The notes below the pieces were generated by a model. The model saw only the letters and a program-made list of their open reading frames with translations. It had not been told where the DNA came from and did not search any database. From Paracoccaceae bacterium (GTDB taxonomy: Bacteria; Pseudomonadota; Alphaproteobacteria; Rhodobacterales; Rhodobacteraceae), in NCBI GenBank assembly GCA_007131465.1, contig SLQN01000463.1, positions 1-11,063 of the forward strand: a stretch of DNA of 11,063 bases, read 5' to 3'. Below are positions 1 to 6,509 of this stretch, piece after piece; within the stretch, counting starts at the first letter, position 1, and every line of letters starts with the position of its first letter. The position numbers were made by a program, and so were the translations under genes.

Positions 1-1
1 A

Positions 2-487
2 GTGCTGGTGGACAAGATGCCCGAGAATTACTGGCTCGGCTGGCTTATCCCGCTTCTGTTCCCCGATGCGCTGATCCTCGAACCCCGTCGCCCCGCACTG
101 GCCACGTGCTGGAGCTGCTTTCGCAACGATTTCGGGCAGGGCCACGGCTACAGCACCGATTTCCCGACCCTCTGGGCGCATTACCACCGCTACCTGCGCA
201 TGGCCGACGCCTGGCGCGCGCGCGCGCCCGCGCAATGGCAGGTCATCGCGCTGCAAGACCTTGTCAGCGCACCCGAAGCAACCCTGGCGCCCGCGCTGGA
301 CGCGCTGGGGCTGGACTGGGACGCGGGCATGGCCCGACCAGACGCGGCGCGCGGGCATGTGCAGACCCTGTCAAAATGGCAGGCCCGCCAGCCCCTCGAC
401 AGCGCCATTGCCGAAGGCTGGACAGCCTATCGCCCGATGATCCTGGCCCGATGGGGCAAGGGTCTGGATCCACACCCCGCGCCCTGA
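2..487 (+). CDS. Sulfotransferase family protein, C-terminal part (5' end outside window)
   Basis: This is the C-terminal 161 residues of a probable PAPS-dependent sulfotransferase, which would move a sulfuryl group from 3'-phosphoadenosine 5'-phosphosulfate to an unknown acceptor. The visible part opens with VDKMPENYW, a segment typical of the bacterial tetratricopeptide-linked sulfotransferases (Sulfotransfer_3-like). A hydrophobic strand follows, then RRPALATCWSCF, where the Arg (visible residue 29 or 30) and Ser38 match the family's 3'-phosphate-binding R...S pair. The segment after it, NDFGQGHGYSTD followed by a WxHYxRYLRMADAW-type helix, also fits. The 5'-phosphosulfate loop and any N-terminal TPR repeats would lie upstream of the window. 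The frame is open at the left edge, so the GTG at base 2 is probably not the true start. A run of seven GC dinucleotides (214-227) falls in the coding frame as alternating Arg/Ala. The family call is fairly sure; the acceptor is unknown. Confidence 0.75.
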   Translation: MLVDKMPENYWLGWLIPLLFPDALILEPRRPALATCWSCFRNDFGQGHGYSTDFPTLWAHYHRYLRMADAWRARAPAQWQVIALQDLVSAPEATLAPALDALGLDWDAGMARPDAARGHVQTLSKWQARQPLDSAIAEGWTAYRPMILARWGKGLDPHPAP

Positions 488-514
488 TGCAGGCTGGAAA
501 CCCGCGATTGCCAT

Positions 515-559
515 GCGCTGCCTCTTGGCGTAGCGTCATGCCGCAAAGGCGATGCGGCA
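515..559 (+). other. Two consecutive hairpins in the metY leader
   Basis: The gap between the sulfotransferase stop and metY holds two adjacent stem-loops. The first (515-536) pairs CGCT and GCC (516-522) with GGC and AGCG (527-535), with a TCTT loop and a two-base bulge. The second (539-559) is a perfect 6-bp stem, TGCCGC with GCGGCA, around a 9-nt loop. Neither is followed by a T run, so a standard terminator is unlikely. They lie 21 nt or more upstream of the metY ribosome binding site. They could be leader structure, a factor-dependent end for the upstream gene, or chance in GC-rich DNA. I could not match them to a known SAM riboswitch class. Confidence 0.3.
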
Positions 560-592
560 ACAGACTGCCCATACAATAGCGGAGGACCCCCA

Positions 593-1879
593 ATGGCCGA
601 CACGACCCCCGGTTTTGACACGCTGCAGATTCACGCAGGCGCGCGTCCCGACCCCGCCACCGGCGCACGGCAAGTGCCGATCTATCAGACCACGGCCTAT
701 GTGTTTCGCGATGCCGACCACGCCGCCGCCCTGTTCAACCTGCAAGAGGTCGGCTACATCTATTCGCGCCTGACCAACCCCACAGTCGCCGCCCTTCAGG
801 AACGCATGGCGGCGCTGGAAGGCGGCGCGGGCGCGGTGTGTTGCTCCAGCGGGCATGGCGCGCAGATCATGGCGCTGTTTCCGCTGATGGGGCCGGGGCT
901 GAATGTCGTTGCGTCCAACCGCCTGTATGGGGGCACGGTCACGCAGTTCAGCCATACCATCCGCCGCTTTGGCTGGTCGGCCAAATTTGTCGATTTCGAT
1001 GATCTGGACGCCGTGGAAGCCGCGATTGACGACAACACCCGCGCGGTGTTTTGCGAATCCATCGCCAATCCGGGCGGCTATATCACCGATCTCGATGCGA
1101 TTTCAGCCATCAGCGACCGCGCAGGCGTGCCGCTGATCGTCGATAACACCACGGCCACGCCTTATCTGTGCCGCCCCATCGAACATGGCGCGACGCTGGT
1201 CGTGCATTCGCTGACCAAATACCTGACCGGCAATGGCACAGTGACCGGCGGCGCGGTTATCGATTCGGGCAAGTTCGACTGGTCCAACGGCAAGTTCCCG
1301 GCCATGTCCGACCCCGAACCCGCCTATCACGGGCTGAAATTTCACGAGACGTTCGGGCCTCTGGCCTTCACCTTCAATTCCATCGCCATCGGGCTGCGCG
1401 ATCTGGGCATGACGCTGAACCCGCAGGCCGCGCATTACACCCTCATGGGCATCGAGACGCTGTCGCTGCGCATGGAGCGCCATTGCGCCAATGCCGTGAA
1501 GGTTGCCGACTGGCTGGAGCGCGACCCCCGCGTGGCCTATGTCACCTATGCGGGCCTGCCCTCGTCGCCCTATTATCCGCGCATGGCCAGCATCTGCCCG
1601 AAAGGCGCGTCATCGCTGTTCACCTTCGCACTGAAGGACGGCTACGGCGCCTGCGTGAAGCTGATCGATTCGGTCAACCTGTTCAGCCATGTCGCCAATC
1701 TGGGCGATACCCGCTCGCTGATCATCCACTCGGCCTCGACCACGCACAGGCAATTGACCGAGGCACAGCAGATCGCTGCCGGGGCCGGGCCGGATGTGGT
1801 GCGCCTGTCTATCGGGCTGGAAGACGCCGATGATATCATTGCCGATCTGGCGCAGGCGCTTGATACCGCCTGTGGCTGA
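593..1879 (+). CDS. metY: O-acetylhomoserine aminocarboxypropyltransferase (OAH sulfhydrylase)
   Basis: This cytosolic PLP enzyme of the Cys/Met metabolism family joins O-acetyl-L-homoserine with sulfide to give homocysteine and acetate, the direct-sulfhydrylation route to methionine. The 428-residue length is usual for MetY and longer than the roughly 380-400 residues of MetB/MetC/MetZ relatives. Visible landmarks are YSRLTNP at 57-63 (Tyr57 and Arg59 bind the cofactor phosphate of the neighbouring subunit), VDNT at 183-186 (Asp184 pairs with the pyridine nitrogen) and HSLTKYLTG at 205-213, where Lys209 should form the Schiff base. The C-terminal LSIGLEDADDIIADL segment is the standard family ending. 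The ATG at 593 is preceded by GGAGG (581-585) at a 7-nt spacing, which fixes the start. It is probably its own transcription unit, with a structured leader upstream. All key residues are present. The only real alternative within the family is O-succinylhomoserine sulfhydrylase, which the length argues against. Confidence 0.93.
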   Translation: MADTTPGFDTLQIHAGARPDPATGARQVPIYQTTAYVFRDADHAAALFNLQEVGYIYSRLTNPTVAALQERMAALEGGAGAVCCSSGHGAQIMALFPLMGPGLNVVASNRLYGGTVTQFSHTIRRFGWSAKFVDFDDLDAVEAAIDDNTRAVFCESIANPGGYITDLDAISAISDRAGVPLIVDNTTATPYLCRPIEHGATLVVHSLTKYLTGNGTVTGGAVIDSGKFDWSNGKFPAMSDPEPAYHGLKFHETFGPLAFTFNSIAIGLRDLGMTLNPQAAHYTLMGIETLSLRMERHCANAVKVADWLERDPRVAYVTYAGLPSSPYYPRMASICPKGASSLFTFALKDGYGACVKLIDSVNLFSHVANLGDTRSLIIHSASTTHRQLTEAQQIAAGAGPDVVRLSIGLEDADDIIADLAQALDTACG

Positions 1880-1934
1880 AGATGCGCCCTCCCGGCCAAC
1901 CATGCGCGGCAACCTGCCTGTGCATGCGCGATTT

Positions 1935-1952
1935 CCCGCGCCTTGCGGGCGC
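1935..1952 (+). terminator. Weak hairpin downstream of metY
   Basis: About 55 nt after the metY stop a GC-rich element can fold as CCCGC/GCGGG (1935-1949) or as GCGCC/GGCGC (1938-1952), each a 5-bp stem with a 5-nt loop. A second tiny stem, GGGA/TCCC, sits at 1958-1973, and a six-T run follows at 1984-1989. The T run is too far from the first stem for a textbook rho-independent terminator. The rest of this 126-nt gap shows no promoter I would defend. Confidence 0.25.
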
Positions 1953-2005
1953 TGTCAGGGAATTGTGACTCCCCGTCGATTTGTTTTTTGTGCTAAAGGC
2001 GCAGC

Positions 2006-4993
2006 ATGAAACCAAATTTCGCCCTTGGCCTTACAGATGACGGGATCACCCTTTGGCATCGCGATGCTGCCGGGTGGCTGCGCGTCGGCGCGGTCCCCCC
2101 CGACAGCGCCGACATGGACACACGGATGCGCGCGCTGGTCGATACGGCCCATACGCTTGCCCCCGAGGGCCTGCTGACCAAACTGGTCATCCCCGATGAC
2201 CAGATCCTGTTTTGCGATCTGGCCGTGCACGGGGCGACGGAGGACCGAAAGCGCGAAGTCCTGCGTGGCCAGCTGGCGGGCCGCACGCCCTACCCGGTCG
2301 AGGAATTGGTCTTCGACTGGGTCGAACAGCGCGAGGGTGCGCATGTTGCTGTAGTCGCGCGCGAAACCGTGCAGGAAGCCGAGGAATTCGCCGCAGGTTA
2401 CGGACTCAACCCGGTCAGCGCCGTCGCAGCACCCGCCTCGGCGCATTTCGCGCAAGAACCGTTCTTCTGTGCCACCCGCAATGCCAAGGATCTGATCAAT
2501 GCGCCGGAGCGTCTGGCTCAGCACCGTGACACTGTGCGCGAGGCCGGGAAAGCCAGGCTGCCAGCACCAAAGCCTTCCGCGCCCGAGGTGACGACGCCTG
2601 CACCGAAAGCGGCCGCCGCGCCGGCGGAGCCGCCCGAGGCAAAGCCCGCAACCGATCCATCGCCCGCGACGCAGGTTACAAAAGACAAGACCACAGCCAG
2701 ACCCGAAGGGACAAAAGCGGCGAAGCAGGACAGCACAGCCAGTTCTGATGCGCGCGGATCAGATGCGCCTGTATCTGATCCGCCTGTATCCGGGTCGGCA
2801 CAAAAAGGGCCGCCCGAAGCGGCCAAACCCGAAAGGATCGCGACATCCGACAAGACCCAGCGTAACGCGGCACAGGCCCGCAAATCCGCCCTGCTGGGCA
2901 AGCTGCTGGCAGCAAGGGAAACGCGCCCCGCACCAGATACCACCGCGGCGGCAACCGCCAAACCCGCCTTTGCAGAGGTCTTGCAGAAACGACTGCGGCC
3001 CGGAAAGGCAGATACCACACCGCAAGCAGGCCCGGTCGACCCCCCCGATGCGGTCGCGGCATTCCAGTCACGTCGGGGCCGCGCCGCTGACAGCGTGGCA
3101 CCGCCTGTGCTCACCGGTAAAGATGCCAAACCTGCCGCTCGGAACCTGTCAGTCTTTCCGGCCATCCAGCGTCAGGCCGCGCGCGGGAAAACCGCGTTGA
3201 AATCACTCTTGGGCGGTGTGGCGATGAAACGCGCTGCGCCTGCGACCGGCGATTCAGCCCCGGACCGCGCCGCGTCTCCGGGTTCCGCCCTGTCCTCTAC
3301 GAAGACCTCGGCGCTGACGCAGAAGATGCTCTCGGATCAGGAACGCGCCAGCAGCACGCCCAAACCGAAACCGGATGGCACGCCGTCACAACGCCGCGAC
3401 CCGCTGACCACCCTGCGCGACCATGGCGCGGCGCGCAGCGACAGTGAAGCTGATCGCCTGACCATCTTCGGCGCGCGCAACCATGCGGAAACCGGGGCCA
3501 CAGGGGGGCAGCGCGCGCTCATGATCCTTGGCGGCGTCGCGCTCTTGCTGGTGGCTGTCGCGCTCTGGGCCGTCTATCTGCAATCATCGCGGCCTGCTGT
3601 GGTCGAGATCGCCGAGGATGCAGCCGTTGTCGCGCCGCCGCCCGCCGATATTGCGATGCCGAACCCGGCCATGCAGGAGGCGTCGCCGCTGGAGGATATC
3701 GAGGCCGCGCTGGGTCTGGAAGACGCCGCACAACAGCCGCCGCTTTCGCTTGGCGACGTTGATATGGCCGACAGTGACATCTCTGCGCAGCCGCGCCCCG
3801 ACATGCTGGAGCCACAATCCGGGCGTATCGCCGGTTTGCGCTCGGCGGCGCTGATCTCCCCGGTCGATGCGGCTCCCCTGCCCGCCCCCCCGGCTGCACC
3901 GGCGCCCTTCGGGTCTGAACCGCTGCCACCAACGCGTGCGGAAATCGCCCGCGCGGTTGCCGCCGAACAGGCGCTTGCCGCCGAACCCGATCTGTCGCAA
4001 TCCGTGTCCGACAGCGTAGCCGAAGCACTCGCGGCACAGCCCCCCGAGAGCACGTTGCCCGCAGGCGAAGAATTGCTGGATATTGCCATCGTGCCGGGCC
4101 AGCCTGCGTCAGTGCCCCCTGCACGCCCGGATGGTCTGGTCTCGGAGGCCGAGCTTGCCGCCTTGCGCCCCGACCCTGTGCCCGATACGGCTGCCGCGTC
4201 GCCTGCGGATGCAGCGCTTGCGGATGCAGCCCCTGCAGCTTCGACGCCACTGGCGGTGATTGACCCGCTGGATGAAAGCGCGCTCGAGATCGTGGTCACG
4301 GCAGGCAGGCCAAGCTCTGTTCCGCCTGCGCGCCCCGACGCGCTTGCGCCGGAAATTGAAGCGGCCCCACCTGCCACGACCCCCGACCCTGCCCCCGGCC
4401 CAGCCCAAGCGCCAGCCTCGGCGGTCGAGGCGGAAACAGATGATCAGGCTAGCCTTGCCACGCCGCCCCCGGGCGGCGTCGCGCTGACGGCGCTGCGCCC
4501 GATCGCGCGCCCGGACTCGCTTGAAGCAGCCGTTGAGGCGACCCCGCCCGCGCCCGATTTCGCCAATGCCTCGGCGCTTGCCGTCGCGACCTCGCGCCAG
4601 CCGGGCGCGCGGCCCAGCGAGTTCGCGGCCGTGGTGCAGCGCGCGATGCAAAGCGCGGCAGCGCCCGCCAGCACAGCACAGACCGCCCGCCCTGCGGCGC
4701 AGGCCCCTGTCCAGACCGCCAGCGCAGCGGTCGCAGCCCCCGCGATCCCGACCTCGGCTTCGGTCGCACGCGAGGCCACCCAGACCCGCGCCATCAACCT
4801 GCGCCAGATCAACCTGATCGGCGTGATGGGGACAAGTTCCAACCGCCGCGCCCTGGTCCGCCTGTCGAATGGCCGGATCGTGACCGTGCGCATCGGAGAG
4901 TCGCTGGATGGCGGTCAGGTCACAGCGATCGGCGACACGGAACTGCGCTATAACCGCCGCGGGCGCGATGTGGTGTTGCGCCTCGCGTCCTGA
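2006..4993 (+). CDS. Large bitopic membrane protein, GspL/PilM-like N-terminus and GspC/PilP-like C-terminus
   Basis: I do not recognise a named gene. The 995-residue product has five parts. Residues 1-160 form a compact domain with an LVIPDDQIL strand, TPYPVEELVFDW, and AVVARETVQEAEEFAAGYGL, a pattern resembling the cytoplasmic actin-like domain of GspL/PilM proteins. Residues 165-500 are a disordered Ala/Pro/Lys-rich linker. Residues 504-525 are the only clear transmembrane helix (ALMILGGVALLLVAVALWAVYL region). Residues 526-925 are a Pro/Ala/acidic linker with repeated RPDxL motifs. Residues 930-995 (NLIGVMGT, then ALVRLSNGRIV, RIGESLDGGQV and VVLRL) look like the small beta domain of GspC or PilP. 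All of about 29 lysines lie before the helix and none after it, which supports an N-in, C-out topology. The ATG has AAAGG six bases upstream. yciB follows after 43 nt, so the two may be co-transcribed. No secretin, ATPase or pilin gene is in the window, so a secretion role is only inference. Confidence 0.85.
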   Translation: MKPNFALGLTDDGITLWHRDAAGWLRVGAVPPDSADMDTRMRALVDTAHTLAPEGLLTKLVIPDDQILFCDLAVHGATEDRKREVLRGQLAGRTPYPVEELVFDWVEQREGAHVAVVARETVQEAEEFAAGYGLNPVSAVAAPASAHFAQEPFFCATRNAKDLINAPERLAQHRDTVREAGKARLPAPKPSAPEVTTPAPKAAAAPAEPPEAKPATDPSPATQVTKDKTTARPEGTKAAKQDSTASSDARGSDAPVSDPPVSGSAQKGPPEAAKPERIATSDKTQRNAAQARKSALLGKLLAARETRPAPDTTAAATAKPAFAEVLQKRLRPGKADTTPQAGPVDPPDAVAAFQSRRGRAADSVAPPVLTGKDAKPAARNLSVFPAIQRQAARGKTALKSLLGGVAMKRAAPATGDSAPDRAASPGSALSSTKTSALTQKMLSDQERASSTPKPKPDGTPSQRRDPLTTLRDHGAARSDSEADRLTIFGARNHAETGATGGQRALMILGGVALLLVAVALWAVYLQSSRPAVVEIAEDAAVVAPPPADIAMPNPAMQEASPLEDIEAALGLEDAAQQPPLSLGDVDMADSDISAQPRPDMLEPQSGRIAGLRSAALISPVDAAPLPAPPAAPAPFGSEPLPPTRAEIARAVAAEQALAAEPDLSQSVSDSVAEALAAQPPESTLPAGEELLDIAIVPGQPASVPPARPDGLVSEAELAALRPDPVPDTAAASPADAALADAAPAASTPLAVIDPLDESALEIVVTAGRPSSVPPARPDALAPEIEAAPPATTPDPAPGPAQAPASAVEAETDDQASLATPPPGGVALTALRPIARPDSLEAAVEATPPAPDFANASALAVATSRQPGARPSEFAAVVQRAMQSAAAPASTAQTARPAAQAPVQTASAAVAAPAIPTSASVAREATQTRAINLRQINLIGVMGTSSNRRALVRLSNGRIVTVRIGESLDGGQVTAIGDTELRYNRRGRDVVLRLAS
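2754..2783. repeat. Perfect 11-bp inverted repeat inside the linker coding region
   Basis: GCGGATCAGAT (2754-2764) is the exact reverse complement of ATCTGATCCGC (2773-2783), with an 8-nt spacer GCGCCTGT. It overlaps a 15-base-period direct repeat in which GCCTGTATC occurs at 2767-2775 and again at 2782-2790, encoding the linker sequence SDAPVSDPPVS. It could arise simply from short-repeat slippage in a disordered linker, or it could form an mRNA hairpin within the coding region. Confidence 0.6.
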
Positions 4994-5036
4994 CCCGCGA
5001 TAACGGCGCAGATCCAAACCCGGTCAAGGAAGTCCC

Positions 5037-5636
5037 ATGGCGGAAAAGCATGTCGCACCAGCAGTGAAGATCGGGCTCGAACTCGGTCCGGTTCTGCTGT
5101 TCTTTCTGGGCTATATTTCAACGCGCGGTCAGACCTATATGGTCGGCGGCACGGAATATGACGCCTTCATCCTGCTGACAGCGGCCTTCATTCCCCTGAT
5201 GGGGGTGGCGACCTTCGTTCTGTGGAAGCTGTCCGGCAGGCTCAGCCGGTTGCAGCTTGTGACGCTGATCATGGTGGTGATCTTTGGCGGGCTGACGGTC
5301 TGGCTCAATGATGAACGGTTCTTCAAGATGAAGCCCACAGCGGTCTATTCGGTCTTTGCGACGCTGCTGTTCATCGGGCTGGCCCGCGGGCAAAGCTGGC
5401 TGGAACTGGTCATGGAAGGGGCATTGCCGCTGACGCATGACGGCTGGATCGTCCTGACCCGGCGGCTGGCATTGATGTTCGCGGCAATGGCGCTGGCCAA
5501 CGAAGTCGTATGGCGCACGATGTCCACCGATGCGTGGGTGAATTTCCGCACCTTCGTCCTGCCGCTTGCCCTGTTCGGGTTCTTCATGGCGCAGGGCAAG
5601 CTGTTCCAGACCTACAGTTCCGCGCCGAAAGAATAA
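5037..5636 (+). CDS. yciB: YciB/IspZ family inner-membrane septation protein
   Basis: This 199-residue polytopic inner-membrane protein belongs to the YciB/IspZ family, which is linked to septation and cell-envelope integrity; no enzymatic reaction is established. Hydrophobic helices are visible at about residues 12-28, 42-64, 73-90, 102-116, 143-157 and 171-186. Family landmarks are the first helix with KIGLELGPVLLFF, the NDERFFKMKPTAVY loop (91-104, the family's F-K-x-KPT signature) and ANEVVWRTMSTDAWVNFRTF (154-173). The length fits the usual 180-200 residues. AAGGA (5026-5030) lies six bases before the ATG. The upstream neighbour is another envelope protein on the same strand, 43 nt away, so co-transcription is plausible. 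A strong palindrome begins four bases after the stop, just before a convergent gene. Confidence 0.92.
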   Translation: MAEKHVAPAVKIGLELGPVLLFFLGYISTRGQTYMVGGTEYDAFILLTAAFIPLMGVATFVLWKLSGRLSRLQLVTLIMVVIFGGLTVWLNDERFFKMKPTAVYSVFATLLFIGLARGQSWLELVMEGALPLTHDGWIVLTRRLALMFAAMALANEVVWRTMSTDAWVNFRTFVLPLALFGFFMAQGKLFQTYSSAPKE

Positions 5637-5640
5637 GGGG

Positions 5641-5669
5641 GCTGGCCCCGGATCAGGTCCGGGGCCGGC
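5641..5669. terminator. GC-rich palindrome between convergent genes (likely bidirectional stop, REP-like)
   Basis: GGCCCCGGA (5644-5652) pairs perfectly with TCCGGGGCC (5658-5666) around a TCAGG loop. Including one G-T wobble, the stem extends to 12 bp over 5641-5669. It lies in the 54-nt gap between the yciB stop and the end of the convergent glutathione transferase gene, where a two-way transcription stop is expected. There is no T run on either side, so it is not a textbook intrinsic terminator. From memory, palindromes of the form CCCCGGA-loop-TCCGGGG are widespread between genes in alphaproteobacteria, so it may be one copy of a dispersed REP-like element; copy number cannot be judged from this window. 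Confidence 0.6.
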
Positions 5670-5690
5670 ACTGACTGCAGGCCGAAGGGG

Positions 5691-6392
5691 TCAGTCGCGC
5701 TTTCCGAACAGCACCTTCTGCGCGTCGCGGTCCGTCTGCACATCCGAACGCTTTTCCGCGCCCAGCGCCTTGCCCGTCACGACTGCTTCACGCGCGCCGA
5801 CGACATCAAGCCAACGTGCCAGATGGGGTTTGTCGTCCAGCGTCTGTTCCTGCCCTTCCCAAAGCGTGGCCCAGGGCCAGATCGCCATATCGGCGATGGA
5901 ATAGAAATCTCCCGCGACAAATTCATTCTTTGCCAGTTGCTTGTTCAGAACGCCCAACAGCCGCGCCGTTTCATTGCGGTAACGATCTTTCGCATAGGGC
6001 AGGTCCTGCGGCGGGTCCATGGACGGGGCGTATTTCAGAAAATGATGCGCCTGCCCCGCCATCGGCCCAAGGCCGCCCATCTGCCACATCAGCCATTGAT
6101 CGACCGCGATGCGGTCACGTTCGGTCGGGCCACCGAATTGCCCGGTCTTGCGCGCCAGGTATTGCAGGATCGCGCCGGATTCAAAGATCGAGACCGGCGC
6201 ACCATCCGGCCCGTCGGGATCGACAATCGCAGGCATGCGGTTATTGGGCGCGATCTTCAGAAATTCAGGGGCGAACTGGTCGCCCGCGCCAATGTTGATG
6301 TAATGCACTGCATAGGGCAGCCCCATTTCTTCAAGGGCGATGGAGATTTTCCAGCCATTCGGCGTGGGCCAGTAAAATAGGTCGATGCTCAT
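5691..6392 (-). CDS. Glutathione S-transferase, YfcG-type disulfide-bond reductase
   Basis: This cytosolic glutathione S-transferase family protein of 233 residues closely resembles Escherichia coli YfcG, a Nu-class enzyme that binds two glutathiones and acts as a disulfide reductase rather than a classical transferase. The N-terminal thioredoxin fold begins with DLFYWPTPNGWK; Thr10 and Asn12 take the place of the usual Tyr/Ser/Cys, as in YfcG. It continues through NNRMPAIVD, with the probable cis-Pro54, and ESGAIL (71-76), which binds the glutathione gamma-glutamyl group. The helical domain has WQMGGLGPMAGQAHHF (103-118) and SIADMAIWPW (165-174). I chose the ATG at 6392, not the in-frame one 10 codons upstream, because AGGAGG (6397-6402) sits just before it and MSIDLFYWPTPNG aligns with the family N-terminus. 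It reads in the same direction as the cox genes but a terminator separates them, so it is probably transcribed alone. Its true substrate is unknown. Confidence 0.9.
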   Translation of the reverse strand: MSIDLFYWPTPNGWKISIALEEMGLPYAVHYINIGAGDQFAPEFLKIAPNNRMPAIVDPDGPDGAPVSIFESGAILQYLARKTGQFGGPTERDRIAVDQWLMWQMGGLGPMAGQAHHFLKYAPSMDPPQDLPYAKDRYRNETARLLGVLNKQLAKNEFVAGDFYSIADMAIWPWATLWEGQEQTLDDKPHLARWLDVVGAREAVVTGKALGAEKRSDVQTDRDAQKVLFGKRD

Positions 6393-6462
6393 GGAGCCTC
6401 CTGTCAGCATGTGTTGCTGCACAAGCTAAGCATCCACGCGGCAATTCCAAGCCGCAAATGCA

Positions 6463-6487
6463 AAGGAGGGCCGCGCAGGCCCCCCTT
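6463..6487 (-). terminator. Rho-independent terminator after coxM
   Basis: On the minus strand this reads as a 10-bp stem: AAGGGGGGCC pairs with GGCCCTCCTT around a TGCGC loop, with one G-U pair and no mismatch in RNA. It is followed by a short T-rich stretch (TTTGCATTTG in all). It starts 22 nt downstream of the coxM stop and would end the leftward cox transcript. A smaller 5-bp hairpin (GCGGC/GCCGC, 6438-6455) lies between it and the glutathione transferase gene. Confidence 0.65.
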
Positions 6488-6509
6488 CATATTCGCACAA
6501 GACAGTGGT

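Noticed and set aside
214..227. A run of seven GC dinucleotides as a possible Z-DNA or slippage site
   Set aside because: It is short, lies in a coding region and is explained by alternating Arg/Ala codons in GC-rich DNA.
1963..1996. TTGTGA with TGCTAA as a promoter for the 995-residue protein
   Set aside because: The 22-base spacing is too long for a sigma-70-type promoter and the matches are weak.
2006..4993. Reading the large Ala/Pro/Lys-rich protein as a translation initiation factor IF-2
   Set aside because: Low-complexity similarity to the IF-2 N-terminus is the only resemblance. There is no GTPase domain (no P-loop, no NKxD), and a membrane helix is present.
3519..5017. Several long minus-strand frames opposite the 995-residue protein (3519-4250, 3574-4377, 4109-5017)
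   Set aside because: The low-complexity Ala/Pro coding strand leaves few stops in any frame. The antisense products are Arg- or Ala/Ser/Gly-rich with no domain pattern.
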